Positions 50,894 to 59,376 are shown, numbered from the stretch's first letter. The stretch is 64,000 nucleotides of DNA from Streptomyces sp. NBC_00704 (GCF_036226605.1 NZ_CP109000.1:6320501-6384500); one strand, 5' to 3'. Notes: a model not told the origin generated them from the letters alone. Numbers and translations: made by a program.

Positions 50894-53596
50894 TCATGAG
50901 CGGTCGGCGGGCGTGGTCGAGTTCGTGGCGGCGCCCGTGGCGCCTGAGGCGGTGACCGGCGGGCCGCCGTCCCGGTCGGCGGCGGCCGTCTCCCGCGGCC
51001 CGCGGCACGGGGCTTCGCCATCACGGGCGTCTCCACCGGCGTCTCCACCGGCGGCGTCGGCTTCGGCTTCGGCGTCAACGTCAACGTCGGCGTCCGCTTC
51101 GGCGTCAACGTCGGCGTCCGCTTCGGTGAGGGCGCGCCGGGTGCCGCGCTGGAAGCCGGCGAGGGAGGACGCCGCGCGCTCGGCGGTGAAATCGTCCGCG
51201 AAGGGGTCTTCCTCGGTGCGCCCGGCGCGGGCCGCGGCCGCGGCGTCGTCGCGCAACTCGGTGGCGAGGCTGGTCTGCGGTATCCGGCGGGGCAGCGACG
51301 GCGGCCCGTCGGACCCGTCGGCCGAGTTCGCGACAGAGGCAGAGGCAGACGCAGCGGCAGGGGCAGGGGTAGAGATCGGGAGCGGGGCTGAGGCCGGGGA
51401 CGGGACGGACGCCGTCGTACGTCCGTGGGCGCGGCCGACGTCCTCCTGCCCGGACCTGCCGTGTTCCCGCGCCTGCTCCCGTGACCGCCCCTGCTCCGGC
51501 TCCTGCCGGCGCGGTCGCTCCTGTGCCGGATCCTGTCGCCCGTCCGGGCCGGAGGCGTGCGCGTCGCGTGGCGGCTCGGACGGCTCTCCTTCCCCGGCCG
51601 TCCGCGCGGCCCGCGGACGCCGGACGCCCGCGGACGCCGTGTCGTCGCGGTCGTCGTCCGGCGCGTCCTTGACCACGATGTCGTGCGGGACGAGCACGAT
51701 CGCGGTGGTGCCGCCGTACGGCGAGGAGCGCAGGGTCACGGCGATGCCGTGCCGGGTCGCGAGCCGGGCCACCACGAACATGCCCAGCCGCAGGTCGTCC
51801 GCCAGCGCCACCACGTCGAACTGCGGAGGGACCGCCAACTGCTCGTTGAAGGAGGCGTAGTCCTCCTCGGACATCCCGAGCCCGCGGTCCTCGACCTCGA
51901 TCGCCAGCCCCCTGGCCACCAGCGTCGCCCGGACGCCGACCGGGGCCGGAGCGGGCGAGTAGGAGGTCGCGTTGTCGATGAGCTCGGCCAGCAGATGGAT
52001 GACGTCCGCCACGGCGGGCGGCGCGACGGCCACCTCCTCCTCGGTGTGCACCTCCACCCGCCGGTACTCGGCGACCTCTCCGACGGCGCTGCGCAGAATG
52101 TCGACCAGCGCCACCGGCTCCGCCCAGCTGCGCCCCGGCCGGCCGCCGCTGATGATGACGAGGTTCTCCTCGTAGCGCCGCAACTGGCTCGCCGTGGAGT
52201 CGAGTTCGTACAGTCCTTTCAGGACGTCGGGGTCCTGGTGCCGGCGTTCCAGGGCGTCGAGCTTGCTGAGCTGGAGGTTGACCAGGTTCTGGCTCTGCCG
52301 GGCGATGCCCAGGATGACCTTCTGGAAGCCGCGCCGGGTGTCGGCGAGTTCCACCGCGGTGTGCACGGCGGTGCGCTGCGCGGTGTTGAACGCCTTGGCC
52401 ACCTGGCCGAGTTCGTCGCTGCCGTAGTCGAGCGGCGGGGTCTCCGCGTCCACGTCGACGGTCTCTCCCCGGTCCAGCCGGGCCACCACGTCGGGAAGCC
52501 GCTCGTGCGCCAGGCTCAGCGTGGCCATCCGCAGTCCGTGCAGCCGCCGTGACAGGGAACGGGTGATCCGCCAGGACATGCCGACGCACACGACGAGGGC
52601 GAGAAGACCGCCGGCGCTCAGCGAGGCGGCCTTGATCAGCAGGCCGCGGGAGTTGTCCGCGCTGTGCCGCAGCAGGGTCGCCGTCTGTTCCCCGATGAGC
52701 TTCGCGTACTGGTCGCTGACGTCGATGAGCGCGGCCCGCCATGTCTTCTGCACGTCCGGCAGCGCGATGTCGCCGTGTCCGCCCTGTTCGGCGCGGGCGG
52801 CGAGCACCTTGTCCTCGACGGCCTCCAGCGTCTGCCACTGGTAGCTCGTCAGGATCCGCTCGGTGTCCGCCTTCGCGTCACCGGTGAGGGAGGGGACGAT
52901 CTGGTCCTGCACGAGCCAGCGGCGGCTGTTCACCAACTGCGCGAACTTGGCCCAGGTCTTCTCGTCCATGCGGCCCCCGGGCCCGGCCAGGGTGAGTTGC
53001 AGATCCTCCTCGGAGACCAGCTCGGCCGCGTGCTCCAGCGCGACGAGCGGACCGGCCTGCGAGGTGAGGTCGCCGTCGTCGACCTGGGACAGCTCCTGGA
53101 ACGCATGGATCTGGTCGTCAATGATGGACGTGTACTGGTCCAGGGCCTGCGCGGCGGTGATGTCGACGGGGTCGTCCACCTGACCACGGTAGTACTCCAG
53201 GCTGCCGACCGAGGCGACGACCGAGTAAAGCCGGTCACGGACACGGGCGGGCGCCTTCTGGATGTCGTCCGCCCGGGACACCAGCTTGGCGACCGCCTCG
53301 TCCGTCTTCGTGCGCTGGGCCTCCAGCGCGGCCCGGGACCCGCCGGGACCGGAGGCCAGCCACACCGCCGACAGACTGCGCTCCTGCTGGAGCGCGAGCG
53401 TCGCCTCGGTGCCCATCGCGCCGGTGGACCTGCTCAGTTCCGTCTGCGCGCGCAGCCGCAGCCCCTCGGTGAACATCTGGGTCGTCGTCACACCCCACAT
53501 GGCGGTGAGGGTGACGCCGGGCACCAGCGCCAGCAGGATCAGGGAGAGACGTATGGAGCCGAGACGGCGGCGCCGGGCGCCGGACCGAGGAGACAT
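50894..53596 (-). CDS. Conservon 2 sensor kinase-like protein (CvnA type)
   Basis: A 900-residue membrane protein: helix at 15-38, extracellular NIT-type sensor to about 325, second helix (LLIKAASLSAGGLLALVVCVG), HAMP, HATPase (LAELIDNATSYSPAPAPVGV, DRGLGMSEEDY, LGMFVVARLA) and a long acidic, repetitive tail (DADVDAEADADVDVDAEAEA). At the place where conservon 1 has SIDHIAVRLRRN, this one has ELDSTASQLRRYE: the candidate phospho-His is Ser. It may therefore sense and bind ATP without autophosphorylation. It lies 129 bp downstream of a binding-protein gene. Confidence 0.9.
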   Translation of the reverse strand: MSPRSGARRRRLGSIRLSLILLALVPGVTLTAMWGVTTTQMFTEGLRLRAQTELSRSTGAMGTEATLALQQERSLSAVWLASGPGGSRAALEAQRTKTDEAVAKLVSRADDIQKAPARVRDRLYSVVASVGSLEYYRGQVDDPVDITAAQALDQYTSIIDDQIHAFQELSQVDDGDLTSQAGPLVALEHAAELVSEEDLQLTLAGPGGRMDEKTWAKFAQLVNSRRWLVQDQIVPSLTGDAKADTERILTSYQWQTLEAVEDKVLAARAEQGGHGDIALPDVQKTWRAALIDVSDQYAKLIGEQTATLLRHSADNSRGLLIKAASLSAGGLLALVVCVGMSWRITRSLSRRLHGLRMATLSLAHERLPDVVARLDRGETVDVDAETPPLDYGSDELGQVAKAFNTAQRTAVHTAVELADTRRGFQKVILGIARQSQNLVNLQLSKLDALERRHQDPDVLKGLYELDSTASQLRRYEENLVIISGGRPGRSWAEPVALVDILRSAVGEVAEYRRVEVHTEEEVAVAPPAVADVIHLLAELIDNATSYSPAPAPVGVRATLVARGLAIEVEDRGLGMSEEDYASFNEQLAVPPQFDVVALADDLRLGMFVVARLATRHGIAVTLRSSPYGGTTAIVLVPHDIVVKDAPDDDRDDTASAGVRRPRAARTAGEGEPSEPPRDAHASGPDGRQDPAQERPRRQEPEQGRSREQAREHGRSGQEDVGRAHGRTTASVPSPASAPLPISTPAPAAASASASVANSADGSDGPPSLPRRIPQTSLATELRDDAAAAARAGRTEEDPFADDFTAERAASSLAGFQRGTRRALTEADADVDAEADADVDVDAEAEADAAGGDAGGDARDGEAPCRGPRETAAADRDGGPPVTASGATGAATNSTTPADRS

Positions 53597-53624
53597 GGCC
53601 GTCCTAGGAGCGATCAGCGGGGAG

Positions 53625-53720
53625 GGGGAAGAGGGGACGGGGAGGGGGAGAGGGCCAGGGAGAAGGGCCAGGGGAAAAGGGGGCGGGGAGGGAGCGAGGG
53701 GAGGGGAGCGAGGGGCGGCG
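53625..53720. repeat. Purine-only G-rich tract between binding protein and conservon 2
   Basis: About 95 bp of almost pure G and A on the plus strand (GGGGAGGGGGAAGAGG and similar) lies just beyond the binding-protein stop and 29 bp before the kinase start. It mirrors the tract after whiI. Confidence 0.7.
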
Positions 53721-53725
53721 TGCGG

Positions 53726-54745
53726 TCAGCGGGTTCCGGCGGCGGCGAAGCGGGCGACCTGGGCGACGTTGGCGCGGGTGACGAAGGCGGGGCCGGTCAG
53801 CACGGGGGCCACGCCGCCGCCGCTGACGTTGCCGTTGGTCCGGTGCAGCCACAGTCCGTCGACGGCCAGGTACCCCTGGAGATAGGGCTGCTGGTCCACG
53901 GCGAACTGCACCCGGCCGTCGCGCACGGCCGTGACCAGGTCCTTGTTGAGGTCGAACGTGGCGACCTCGGCCTTGCTGCCGGCCTTGTCGGCGGCCTGTA
54001 CGGCCGCGAGCGCGAACTGGGCCCCGTTGGTGATGACTTCGTCGATGTCGGGGTCCTGCCGCAGCCGTGTCGTCACGACGGCGGTCATCGCGTCCATGTC
54101 CGTCCCGTCGACGTAGAGCATGTCCGTCTCACCGGAGAACGTCTTCTTCACACCGGCGCAGCGGGCCTCCAGGGCGACGTTGCCCCGCTCGTGGATGACG
54201 CACAGGGCGTGCTTGACGTGGAGGCCGTCGAGCTTGTCGCCGACGGCCCGGCCCGCGACGCTCTCGTCCTGGCCGAAATACTCCAGCAGCCCCGCCGAAC
54301 GCCACGCGTCGATGCCGGAGTTGAGGCCGACCACGGGTATGCCGGCCGCCTTGGCCGCGGCCACCGGGGCCTTCATCGCCCGCGGTTTGGCGAGGGTCAC
54401 GGCGATGCCGTCGACCTTGTCGCGGATCGCGTTGCGCACCAGTGCGGCCTGGCCCGCGCCGTCGGGGTCGCTGGCGTAGGCCAGGTCGACGCCGTCCTTG
54501 TCGGCCGCCGCCTCGGCGCCCTTGCGCACCAGCTCCCAGAAGGCGTCGTCCTCGGCGCCGTGGGTGATCAGGGCGATCCTGACGCGGCCGGCCGGGCCGC
54601 CCGCCCGGTCCGCGGCCGGGGCGGACGAGCCGGCGCCGGAGCAGCCGGCGAGCAGGAGGCAGCAGGCCGCGGCCAGGGCGGCGAGGCGCGGCGATCTCGG
54701 GATCGCGGAGGATCGGGGAAAGGGGAGGGGGAGGGGAGTGGTCAT
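53726..54745 (-). CDS. Periplasmic sugar-binding lipoprotein, RbsB type, first gene of conservon 2 operon
   Basis: A 339-residue exported lipoprotein: Pro-rich leader, lipobox LLAGC, then a Peripla_BP_4 domain (VRIALITHGAEDDAFWELVRKGAEAAA, LVRNAIRDKVDGIAVTLAKP, VVGLNSGIDAW, VATFDLNKDLVTAVRDGRVQFAVDQQPYLQGYLAVDG). The family binds ribose, inositol or similar sugars, or autoinducer-2. No permease or ATPase is encoded nearby; the conservon kinase gene follows on the same strand, so a sensory role is plausible. ATG at 54745. Confidence 0.87.
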   Translation of the reverse strand: MTTPLPLPFPRSSAIPRSPRLAALAAACCLLLAGCSGAGSSAPAADRAGGPAGRVRIALITHGAEDDAFWELVRKGAEAAADKDGVDLAYASDPDGAGQAALVRNAIRDKVDGIAVTLAKPRAMKAPVAAAKAAGIPVVGLNSGIDAWRSAGLLEYFGQDESVAGRAVGDKLDGLHVKHALCVIHERGNVALEARCAGVKKTFSGETDMLYVDGTDMDAMTAVVTTRLRQDPDIDEVITNGAQFALAAVQAADKAGSKAEVATFDLNKDLVTAVRDGRVQFAVDQQPYLQGYLAVDGLWLHRTNGNVSGGGVAPVLTGPAFVTRANVAQVARFAAAGTR

Positions 54746-55248
54746 GGGGGGCTGCACCTCGCTGTGCGGCAGAGCAGAGGGACGGGCGAGCGGCACCGGT
54801 GCGAGGGGGTGGGCACCGGCGGGAGACTTCCGTTGGCTCGGAGCCAACCGTGTGTGACCGCCGGTAGTCAAGTGAGCTGCCACCGGGGGTGAGAGGCCGG
54901 TGCCGCATTGTGATCCTGAATGCCCGCGGTATGGACCAGCGGGACAAAGACGCAGGTGGATTGACTGATCGTCAATGCGTCCAGGTATGGACCGGGGGCG
55001 CGCCGGACGCGCGGTGGGATACGCGACGCGCGAGGCGTACGGCGCGCGGGGCACGCAGAGCACAGAGCACAGAGCACGCAGGGCGTACGGCGCTCGGCGT
55101 GACGGGATGGCGTGACGGCGGTGGCGTGACGCGGTGGTGTGAGGCGTGGCGTGACGGCCGGCGCTCCAGGGAACGAAGACCGGCGGGGCCGGAGGCGGCC
55201 CGCTGTGCGCGAGTCGCCCGGCCCCGCCGGTGGATGTCGCCGTCCCGC
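54746..55248. other. 503-bp regulatory gap upstream of the binding-protein gene
   Basis: Contains paired GGTATGGACC boxes, an inverted repeat between them, a 7-bp tandem repeat (AGAGCAC three times, 55057-55077) and repeated GGCGTGACG elements from 55090 to 55160. No credible gene. Confidence 0.6.
54928..54993 (-). promoter_or_regulatory. Two GGTCCATACC boxes flanking a palindrome
   Basis: The same 10-bp box occurs at 54928-54937 and 54984-54993. Between them GACGCA (54949-54954) pairs with TGCGTC (54976-54981), and TTGACTGATCGTCAA (54961-54975) is a nested palindrome whose minus strand offers a TTGACG -35. The boxes resemble half-relaxed GntR/HutC operators (TGGTCTAGACCA). Likely control site of the binding protein-conservon operon. 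Confidence 0.5.
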
Positions 55249-55710
55249 TTACGCGGGCTTGCCCGTCTCGGGCAGGTGGCCGCCCTTGTGGGCCGTGCCG
55301 ACCGTCGGGAGGGCCTGCTTCTCCTCGTGCCGCTGACGACGGCTCCGGCGCGGTTCCTGGTCGGGAACCCAGCCGAAGGCGAGGGAACTGCCCACGGCGC
55401 CCAGCAGCAGTCCGACGACGAAGCCGCCGATGTTGGACGTGAGCCAGGTGCCCAGGGAGAGCAGGATCGCGATGATCGAGTAGAACAGCCGCTGCATCGG
55501 GTTGAACAGGATCAGCAGACCGCAGAGCACCATCAGGGTGGGCAGGAGGTAACCCGCCAGCCCCTGCATGCCGACGTGCAGGATGACCGGAAGCGGTGCC
55601 TTCATGGTCACCAGGATCTCCGCGCCGCCCAGGACGAGCAGCACGCCGCCCGCGAAGGGCCGGTGGCCCCTCCACCCGCGGAAGCGGTCCCGCCACTGGG
55701 TGAAGGTCAT
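55249..55710 (-). CDS. DUF6114 membrane protein
   Basis: A 153-residue protein with about four helices (GGVLLVLGGAEILVTM, LPTLMVLCGLLILFNPMQRLFYSIIAILLSLGTWLTSNIGGF region) and a basic tail. ATG overlaps the stop of the DUF6230 gene (TAATG). DUF6114/DUF6230 pairs recur in Streptomyces; function unknown, probably envelope-associated. Confidence 0.85.
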   Translation of the reverse strand: MTFTQWRDRFRGWRGHRPFAGGVLLVLGGAEILVTMKAPLPVILHVGMQGLAGYLLPTLMVLCGLLILFNPMQRLFYSIIAILLSLGTWLTSNIGGFVVGLLLGAVGSSLAFGWVPDQEPRRSRRQRHEEKQALPTVGTAHKGGHLPETGKPA

Positions 55711-56375
55711 TACTCGCAGCCCTCGCTGGAGAAGCTCATCTTCAGTCCGGGCAGCTTGAAGACGGCGGCGGTGGCCGCGTAGTTGTGCTGGTACAGGTTC
55801 TTGATGACGACCGTGTCGGCCTGCTGGCCGTAGACGCCCGCGGGGCCCTGGATCGGGACCTTGTCGAAGGTGCTGGAGTCGCGGCCGATCTCGATGTTGT
55901 TGAACTCGGCGTCGCCGGTGATCTGGTCGGAGTCGATGGCCAGGTTCTTCACGCTCACCGGGGTGTTCCCGCCGCCGGCCTTCAGCACGAGCTGGATGCC
56001 GCCGAGGTCGACGCTCTGGCACATGTTGGTGATCTTGCCGTTCTTCACGACCGAGGTGACGACCAGGACCTGGCCGCCGGTGTCGCCCTGGTTCGGGCTG
56101 TTCTCGATCATGTTGTCCAGGCCGCCGAACTGGGCGAAGCCCTCGCCGTCGAGCCTGTCGGCGGTGACGACGAACGGCATGCCGGAGATCGCGAACTGCA
56201 CGCCCAGCGCGCCCTGCGCGGTGAGCACCGCGAGGCCGGCGGCGACGAAGGTGGCGGGCACCGCCATCACGGCGGCCCGGCGCAGCCGGACTCGGCCGCG
56301 TCTCTCGGTGGAACCGCTTTCGGGGTTCTCGGGGGTGTTGTCGGCGGACGACGTGACGTCCGGGGACGAGGCCAT
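55710..56375 (-). CDS. DUF6230 exported protein
   Basis: A 221-residue protein: disordered acidic start, basic patch and one helix (AVMAVPATFVAAGLAVLTAQGAL), then an extracellular all-beta domain with ITNMCQSVDLGG and a final SSEGCE cysteine. ATG at 56375 has GGGAG five bases upstream, better than ATG at 56387. Coupled to DUF6114, which probably anchors or exports it. Confidence 0.85.
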   Translation of the reverse strand: MASSPDVTSSADNTPENPESGSTERRGRVRLRRAAVMAVPATFVAAGLAVLTAQGALGVQFAISGMPFVVTADRLDGEGFAQFGGLDNMIENSPNQGDTGGQVLVVTSVVKNGKITNMCQSVDLGGIQLVLKAGGGNTPVSVKNLAIDSDQITGDAEFNNIEIGRDSSTFDKVPIQGPAGVYGQQADTVVIKNLYQHNYAATAAVFKLPGLKMSFSSEGCE

Positions 56376-56516
56376 GTCTGCTCCCATGCGCTAAGTCATG
56401 CGGGTTGGGCTTCAGTGGCGCGTTGTCCTGGCGCGGACAGCGGCTGCCGCGTACGTCTCCTCGTGACTCCCGGAAGCCGCAAGGGCTTTCACGTTACGCA
56501 GCAGTAGCCGTCGAGG

Positions 56517-56546
56517 AAGTTACCGATGGTTACACCATGCGGTCAA
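56517..56546 (-). promoter_or_regulatory. Candidate promoter of DUF6230-DUF6114
   Basis: Minus strand TTGACC (56546-56541), 18 bases, TAACTT (56522-56517). GTAAC occurs twice in the spacer/-10 region. The start codon is about 140 bp downstream. Confidence 0.5.
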
Positions 56547-56649
56547 GGGAGATGTGAAAAAAGAGTGTCCATCATGTGCCGCCTGCGGACCAGTGACCGA
56601 CAGGCCTGATCGATTTCATCTGTCGATCCATCAAGTTCCTTTGCAGCTA

Positions 56650-56679
56650 TTGACGTTGACCGAACATCAGGTCTACAAC
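56650..56679 (+). promoter_or_regulatory. Candidate promoter for the secreted protein at 57054
   Basis: Plus strand TTGACG, 18 bases, TACAAC. It would leave a leader of about 370 bases. Confidence 0.45.
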
Positions 56680-57053
56680 TCTCCTGGCCCAGCCCGGATC
56701 CGTGGCGCCGGATCCGCAGCGCGGCGTCAAGCTCCGCGCTCCCGGACTTTTTCCGCCATGACGGGCCCTCAGCACGGGCTCGATCCCTTCACGGCGCCGG
56801 CCGGAACCGCTTCCCCCTGCGGCCCCGGCCGATCGCCCTCTCCGCCCGGCCCGGCCGGAGCACTCACCAGTGCCCCCGGCCGGTCACCGGTCGCTCGCCG
56901 TTGCCGGTCCGTCACGTACGGAGAAGGCGTCACGGGCCGGCAGCGGTGGACGCCGAACGCGTCCCCAGGTTGCTCCCATGCAACGCGCCGGTTCCCCCCT
57001 CCTACCGACCAACCCCCCTGCAACAAATCCCCCCTTGAGAAAGAGGCACCCCC

Positions 57054-57695
57054 ATGCGCACCCGCTCCCGCACCCTCCTCGCCGTCGCCGGCGGCGTCGC
57101 CGCCCTGTCCCTCGCCGCCGTCACCCCGGCCTCCGCCGCGGGCGCCGTCCTGACGACCGCCAACGGCGACGTCGCCGTCGGTGACGTCCTCAACGCGTCC
57201 CTGGCCTCCGGCACGACCGCCACCCTCTACTCCAGCGCGACCGGCACCAGCGGCGTCTCCTGTGCCTCGTCCGCGTTCAACGCCACCGTCACCGACAACC
57301 CCGCCGCGCCCGGCGTCGCCACCGAGTCGCTCACCGCGCACACCTTCGGCAGCTGCACCGCCAACGTGCTCGGCGTGCTCGGCGTCACCGGCGTCACGGT
57401 CAACAACCTGGCCTACACCACCAGCGTGGGCTCGGACGGCTCCGTGACCGTCACCCCGGCGGCCGGCTCCACCATCCAGACCACGGTCGTGCTGCGCACC
57501 CTGCTCGGCAGCATCAACTGCGTCTACCAGGCTCCGAGCCTGACCGGCGTCGCGAGCAACGACGACAACAGCATCACCTTCACCGGACAGCACTTCACCA
57601 AGACGTCCGGCTCGTCGCTCTGCTTCGCCAACGGCTACTTCACCGCGAAGTACGCCCCGGTGACCGACGCGGGCGAGGCCGTCACCGTCAACTGA
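57054..57695 (+). CDS. Secreted beta-rich protein of unknown function
   Basis: A 213-residue protein with a clear signal peptide (SRTLLAVAGGVAALSLAA, cleavage after ASA) and a Thr/Ser/Val-rich all-beta mature part. Four cysteines (GVSCAS, GSCTAN, INCVYQ, SLCFAN) can make two disulfides. Similar small secreted proteins are common in Streptomyces; I know no function. Weak purine-rich binding site GAGAAAGAGG upstream. Confidence 0.82.
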   Translation: MRTRSRTLLAVAGGVAALSLAAVTPASAAGAVLTTANGDVAVGDVLNASLASGTTATLYSSATGTSGVSCASSAFNATVTDNPAAPGVATESLTAHTFGSCTANVLGVLGVTGVTVNNLAYTTSVGSDGSVTVTPAAGSTIQTTVVLRTLLGSINCVYQAPSLTGVASNDDNSITFTGQHFTKTSGSSLCFANGYFTAKYAPVTDAGEAVTVN

Positions 57696-57793
57696 ACACC
57701 GCCGAGCGCGGCTGACCCCGGCACGGGCGGACCGGACGCGGCCCGCCCGCGCCCGGACACCTCGTCCGGGTGAGGCCGAGCGGCGTACGACTT

Positions 57794-57828
57794 CCGGGTG
57801 CGCGGACGACCGACGTCCGCACACCCGG
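57794..57828. terminator. Bidirectional terminator hairpin
   Basis: CCGGGTGCGCGGACG pairs with CGTCCGCACACCCGG (14 of 15) around a five-base loop, between two convergent genes, 98 bp from both stops. Confidence 0.75.
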
Positions 57829-57926
57829 ACTTCCGCATGCGCACCTTCTGCCGGTCAGTAACCTCGCGTGCGGCCCCAGGACTCACCGGGCTCGCGGGGC
57901 TCCCCGTCCACCGGGCCCGGCCGGGC

Positions 57927-58886
57927 TCAGCGCCGGCGCAGCCGCACGGCGAGAGCGGTCCCGCCGGTGAGAGCCAGCACCGCGGCGGCGCCCCCCGCCA
58001 GCACCGGCGCCGACGGACCGGAGCCGGACGCCGAACTGGTCTCGGACGCCACCGGGGTGCTCCGCGGCGCGGCCGCCGCGGCCCGCGCCGACGCGGGCGA
58101 AGGCGACGGCGACGCGGACGCGGAAGGGCTGCCGGACGCCGGCGACGGCGTCGCGCTGCCCGGCGCCTTCGGCGTGGCCGCGACCGGCGTCCTGCTCGCC
58201 GTCCCGCCCGTAGGACGCCCTCCCGGCCCGCTCCGCGCGGCCGACGCCGGGAACACCACGTCCGAGCACGAGTAGTAGGTGTCGGGCGTGCTGCTGTTCT
58301 GCCAGATCGTGTACAGCATCTGACGGCCCGTCCGGTCGGCGGGCAGCTTCGCCGTGAAGCGGTAGGCGCCGTCCGTCAGCTTCGGGTCCTTGACCTCGGC
58401 GAACGGCCGCTGCGGCAGATCCGACCAGGTGAGCGGCTTCGACGGGTCGTACCCCGGCTTCGTCAGATACATCTTGAACGTGCCGCTGTGCGCGATCGTC
58501 GAGGCGTACGTCATGCGCAGCGTCCCGCCCGGCGACACCCTGGTGGACGGCCAGTCGGCGCGGGCGAGATCGAGGCCGCGGTAGGCCGACAGTCCGCCGC
58601 TGCACAGCCGCCCGTCCGGGATCGTCTGCCGGTCGCGGCCGTTCACGTTCGCCACCCGCAGGTTGTCCCAGGCCGCGAAGGAGGAGCCGTTCGCCTCGAC
58701 GGCGGCCCGGCAGGCCGCCGTCCGGGCGGCGGCGCCACCGTCGGGGGAGCAGGCGTACACCCGGCTGACCGGATCCGTCGGAGCGCCGTGCGCCTGGGCC
58801 GGCGTGGCGGCCCACAGGGCCAGGAACAGCGGACTCACGGCGGCGGCCGCCAGGGCTGCGGTGCGGTGTGCGGTCGTGCGGGGCAT
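57927..58886 (-). CDS. Membrane-anchored lytic polysaccharide monooxygenase (AA10)
   Basis: A 319-residue copper enzyme. Signal cleavage after AQA leaves His33 (HGAPTDPVSR) as the N-terminal copper ligand; the second histidine is His133 in TIAHSGTFKMY. Cysteine pairs and LYTIWQNSSTPDTYYSCSDVVF match AA10. After the catalytic domain (33-210) come about 75 Ser/Pro/Ala residues and a C-terminal helix with RLRRR, so the enzyme stays attached to the membrane instead of carrying a chitin-binding module. It oxidatively cuts chitin or a related wall glycan. Confidence 0.88.
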   Translation of the reverse strand: MPRTTAHRTAALAAAAVSPLFLALWAATPAQAHGAPTDPVSRVYACSPDGGAAARTAACRAAVEANGSSFAAWDNLRVANVNGRDRQTIPDGRLCSGGLSAYRGLDLARADWPSTRVSPGGTLRMTYASTIAHSGTFKMYLTKPGYDPSKPLTWSDLPQRPFAEVKDPKLTDGAYRFTAKLPADRTGRQMLYTIWQNSSTPDTYYSCSDVVFPASAARSGPGGRPTGGTASRTPVAATPKAPGSATPSPASGSPSASASPSPSPASARAAAAAPRSTPVASETSSASGSGPSAPVLAGGAAAVLALTGGTALAVRLRRR

Positions 58887-59376
58887 CGGGGACGTCTCCT
58901 CGGCCGGCGCGGGAACGGTCTGCCGTGAGTACGGGAATCCGCACCGTCGCGTTCACCGGGCCCGTTCGCCGGTGATCCCCTTCCTCCTCCGCGACCCGTT
59001 CGCCGGTGATTCCCCCGCCCCTTCGCGGACGGCTCCCGAATCGACCGGGAACAGCCGCTCCGCCGCGCGACGCGAGCCGTTCACACCCCGGTTGCACGTG
59101 TCACCGCCTCACCTTCGAGGCCCGTGGCCCGGTTCGGCACCCCGGAAACCGCACATCCCGTCTCTTTCGATGGCCGTTCGGACTGTGCCACTGGTACGTT
59201 TCTGTCGGGCGCGCACTCCTGCGGAGGGCGTTCCCGGCGGGCAAGTCCGGTCGTCGCCAGGGGAGTCGGCGGTCCTCGCGGCCTTGCCGCCAGTACCGCA
59301 TGGTGAGTTATCGTGTACGTGGGGTAACAAAAAACGGCACGACCCGTTCTTTACCGGCCCGGGAGAGTATCAGCCG
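58887..59376. other. 490-bp divergent region between LPMO and cprB
   Basis: Holds a 16-bp direct repeat CCCGTTCGCCGGTGAT at 58961-58976 and 58995-59010, upstream of the LPMO gene, and the palindrome at 59323-59355 upstream of cprB. No gene seen; frames crossing it are overlaps. Confidence 0.55.
59323..59355 (+). promoter_or_regulatory. Imperfect palindrome upstream of cprB, autoregulatory operator candidate
   Basis: GGTAAC-AAAAAACGG, six bases, then CCGTTCTTT-ACC: the inner arms match 8 of 9. It ends 21 bp before the start codon, where TetR-family butyrolactone receptors commonly bind their own promoters. Confidence 0.55.

Larger units (their letters stand above)
56376..57053. other. 678-bp divergent region with two promoter candidates
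   Basis: Between the DUF6230 start and the secreted-protein start. It is AT-richer near 56480-56690, with one promoter candidate on each strand. GGATCC occurs twice 8 bp apart near 56698. The stretch 56700-57050 is GC-rich leader with no convincing gene; the long frame across it is low-complexity. Confidence 0.5.

Noticed and set aside
56554..57153. 199-codon plus-strand frame over the leader of the secreted-protein gene
   Set aside because: Low-complexity Pro/Ser product overlapping the start of the signal-peptide gene in another frame; no domain.
58887..59376. DasR-type chitin operator before the LPMO gene
   Set aside because: No TGGTCTAGACCA-like sequence was found; only the unrelated 16-bp direct repeat.
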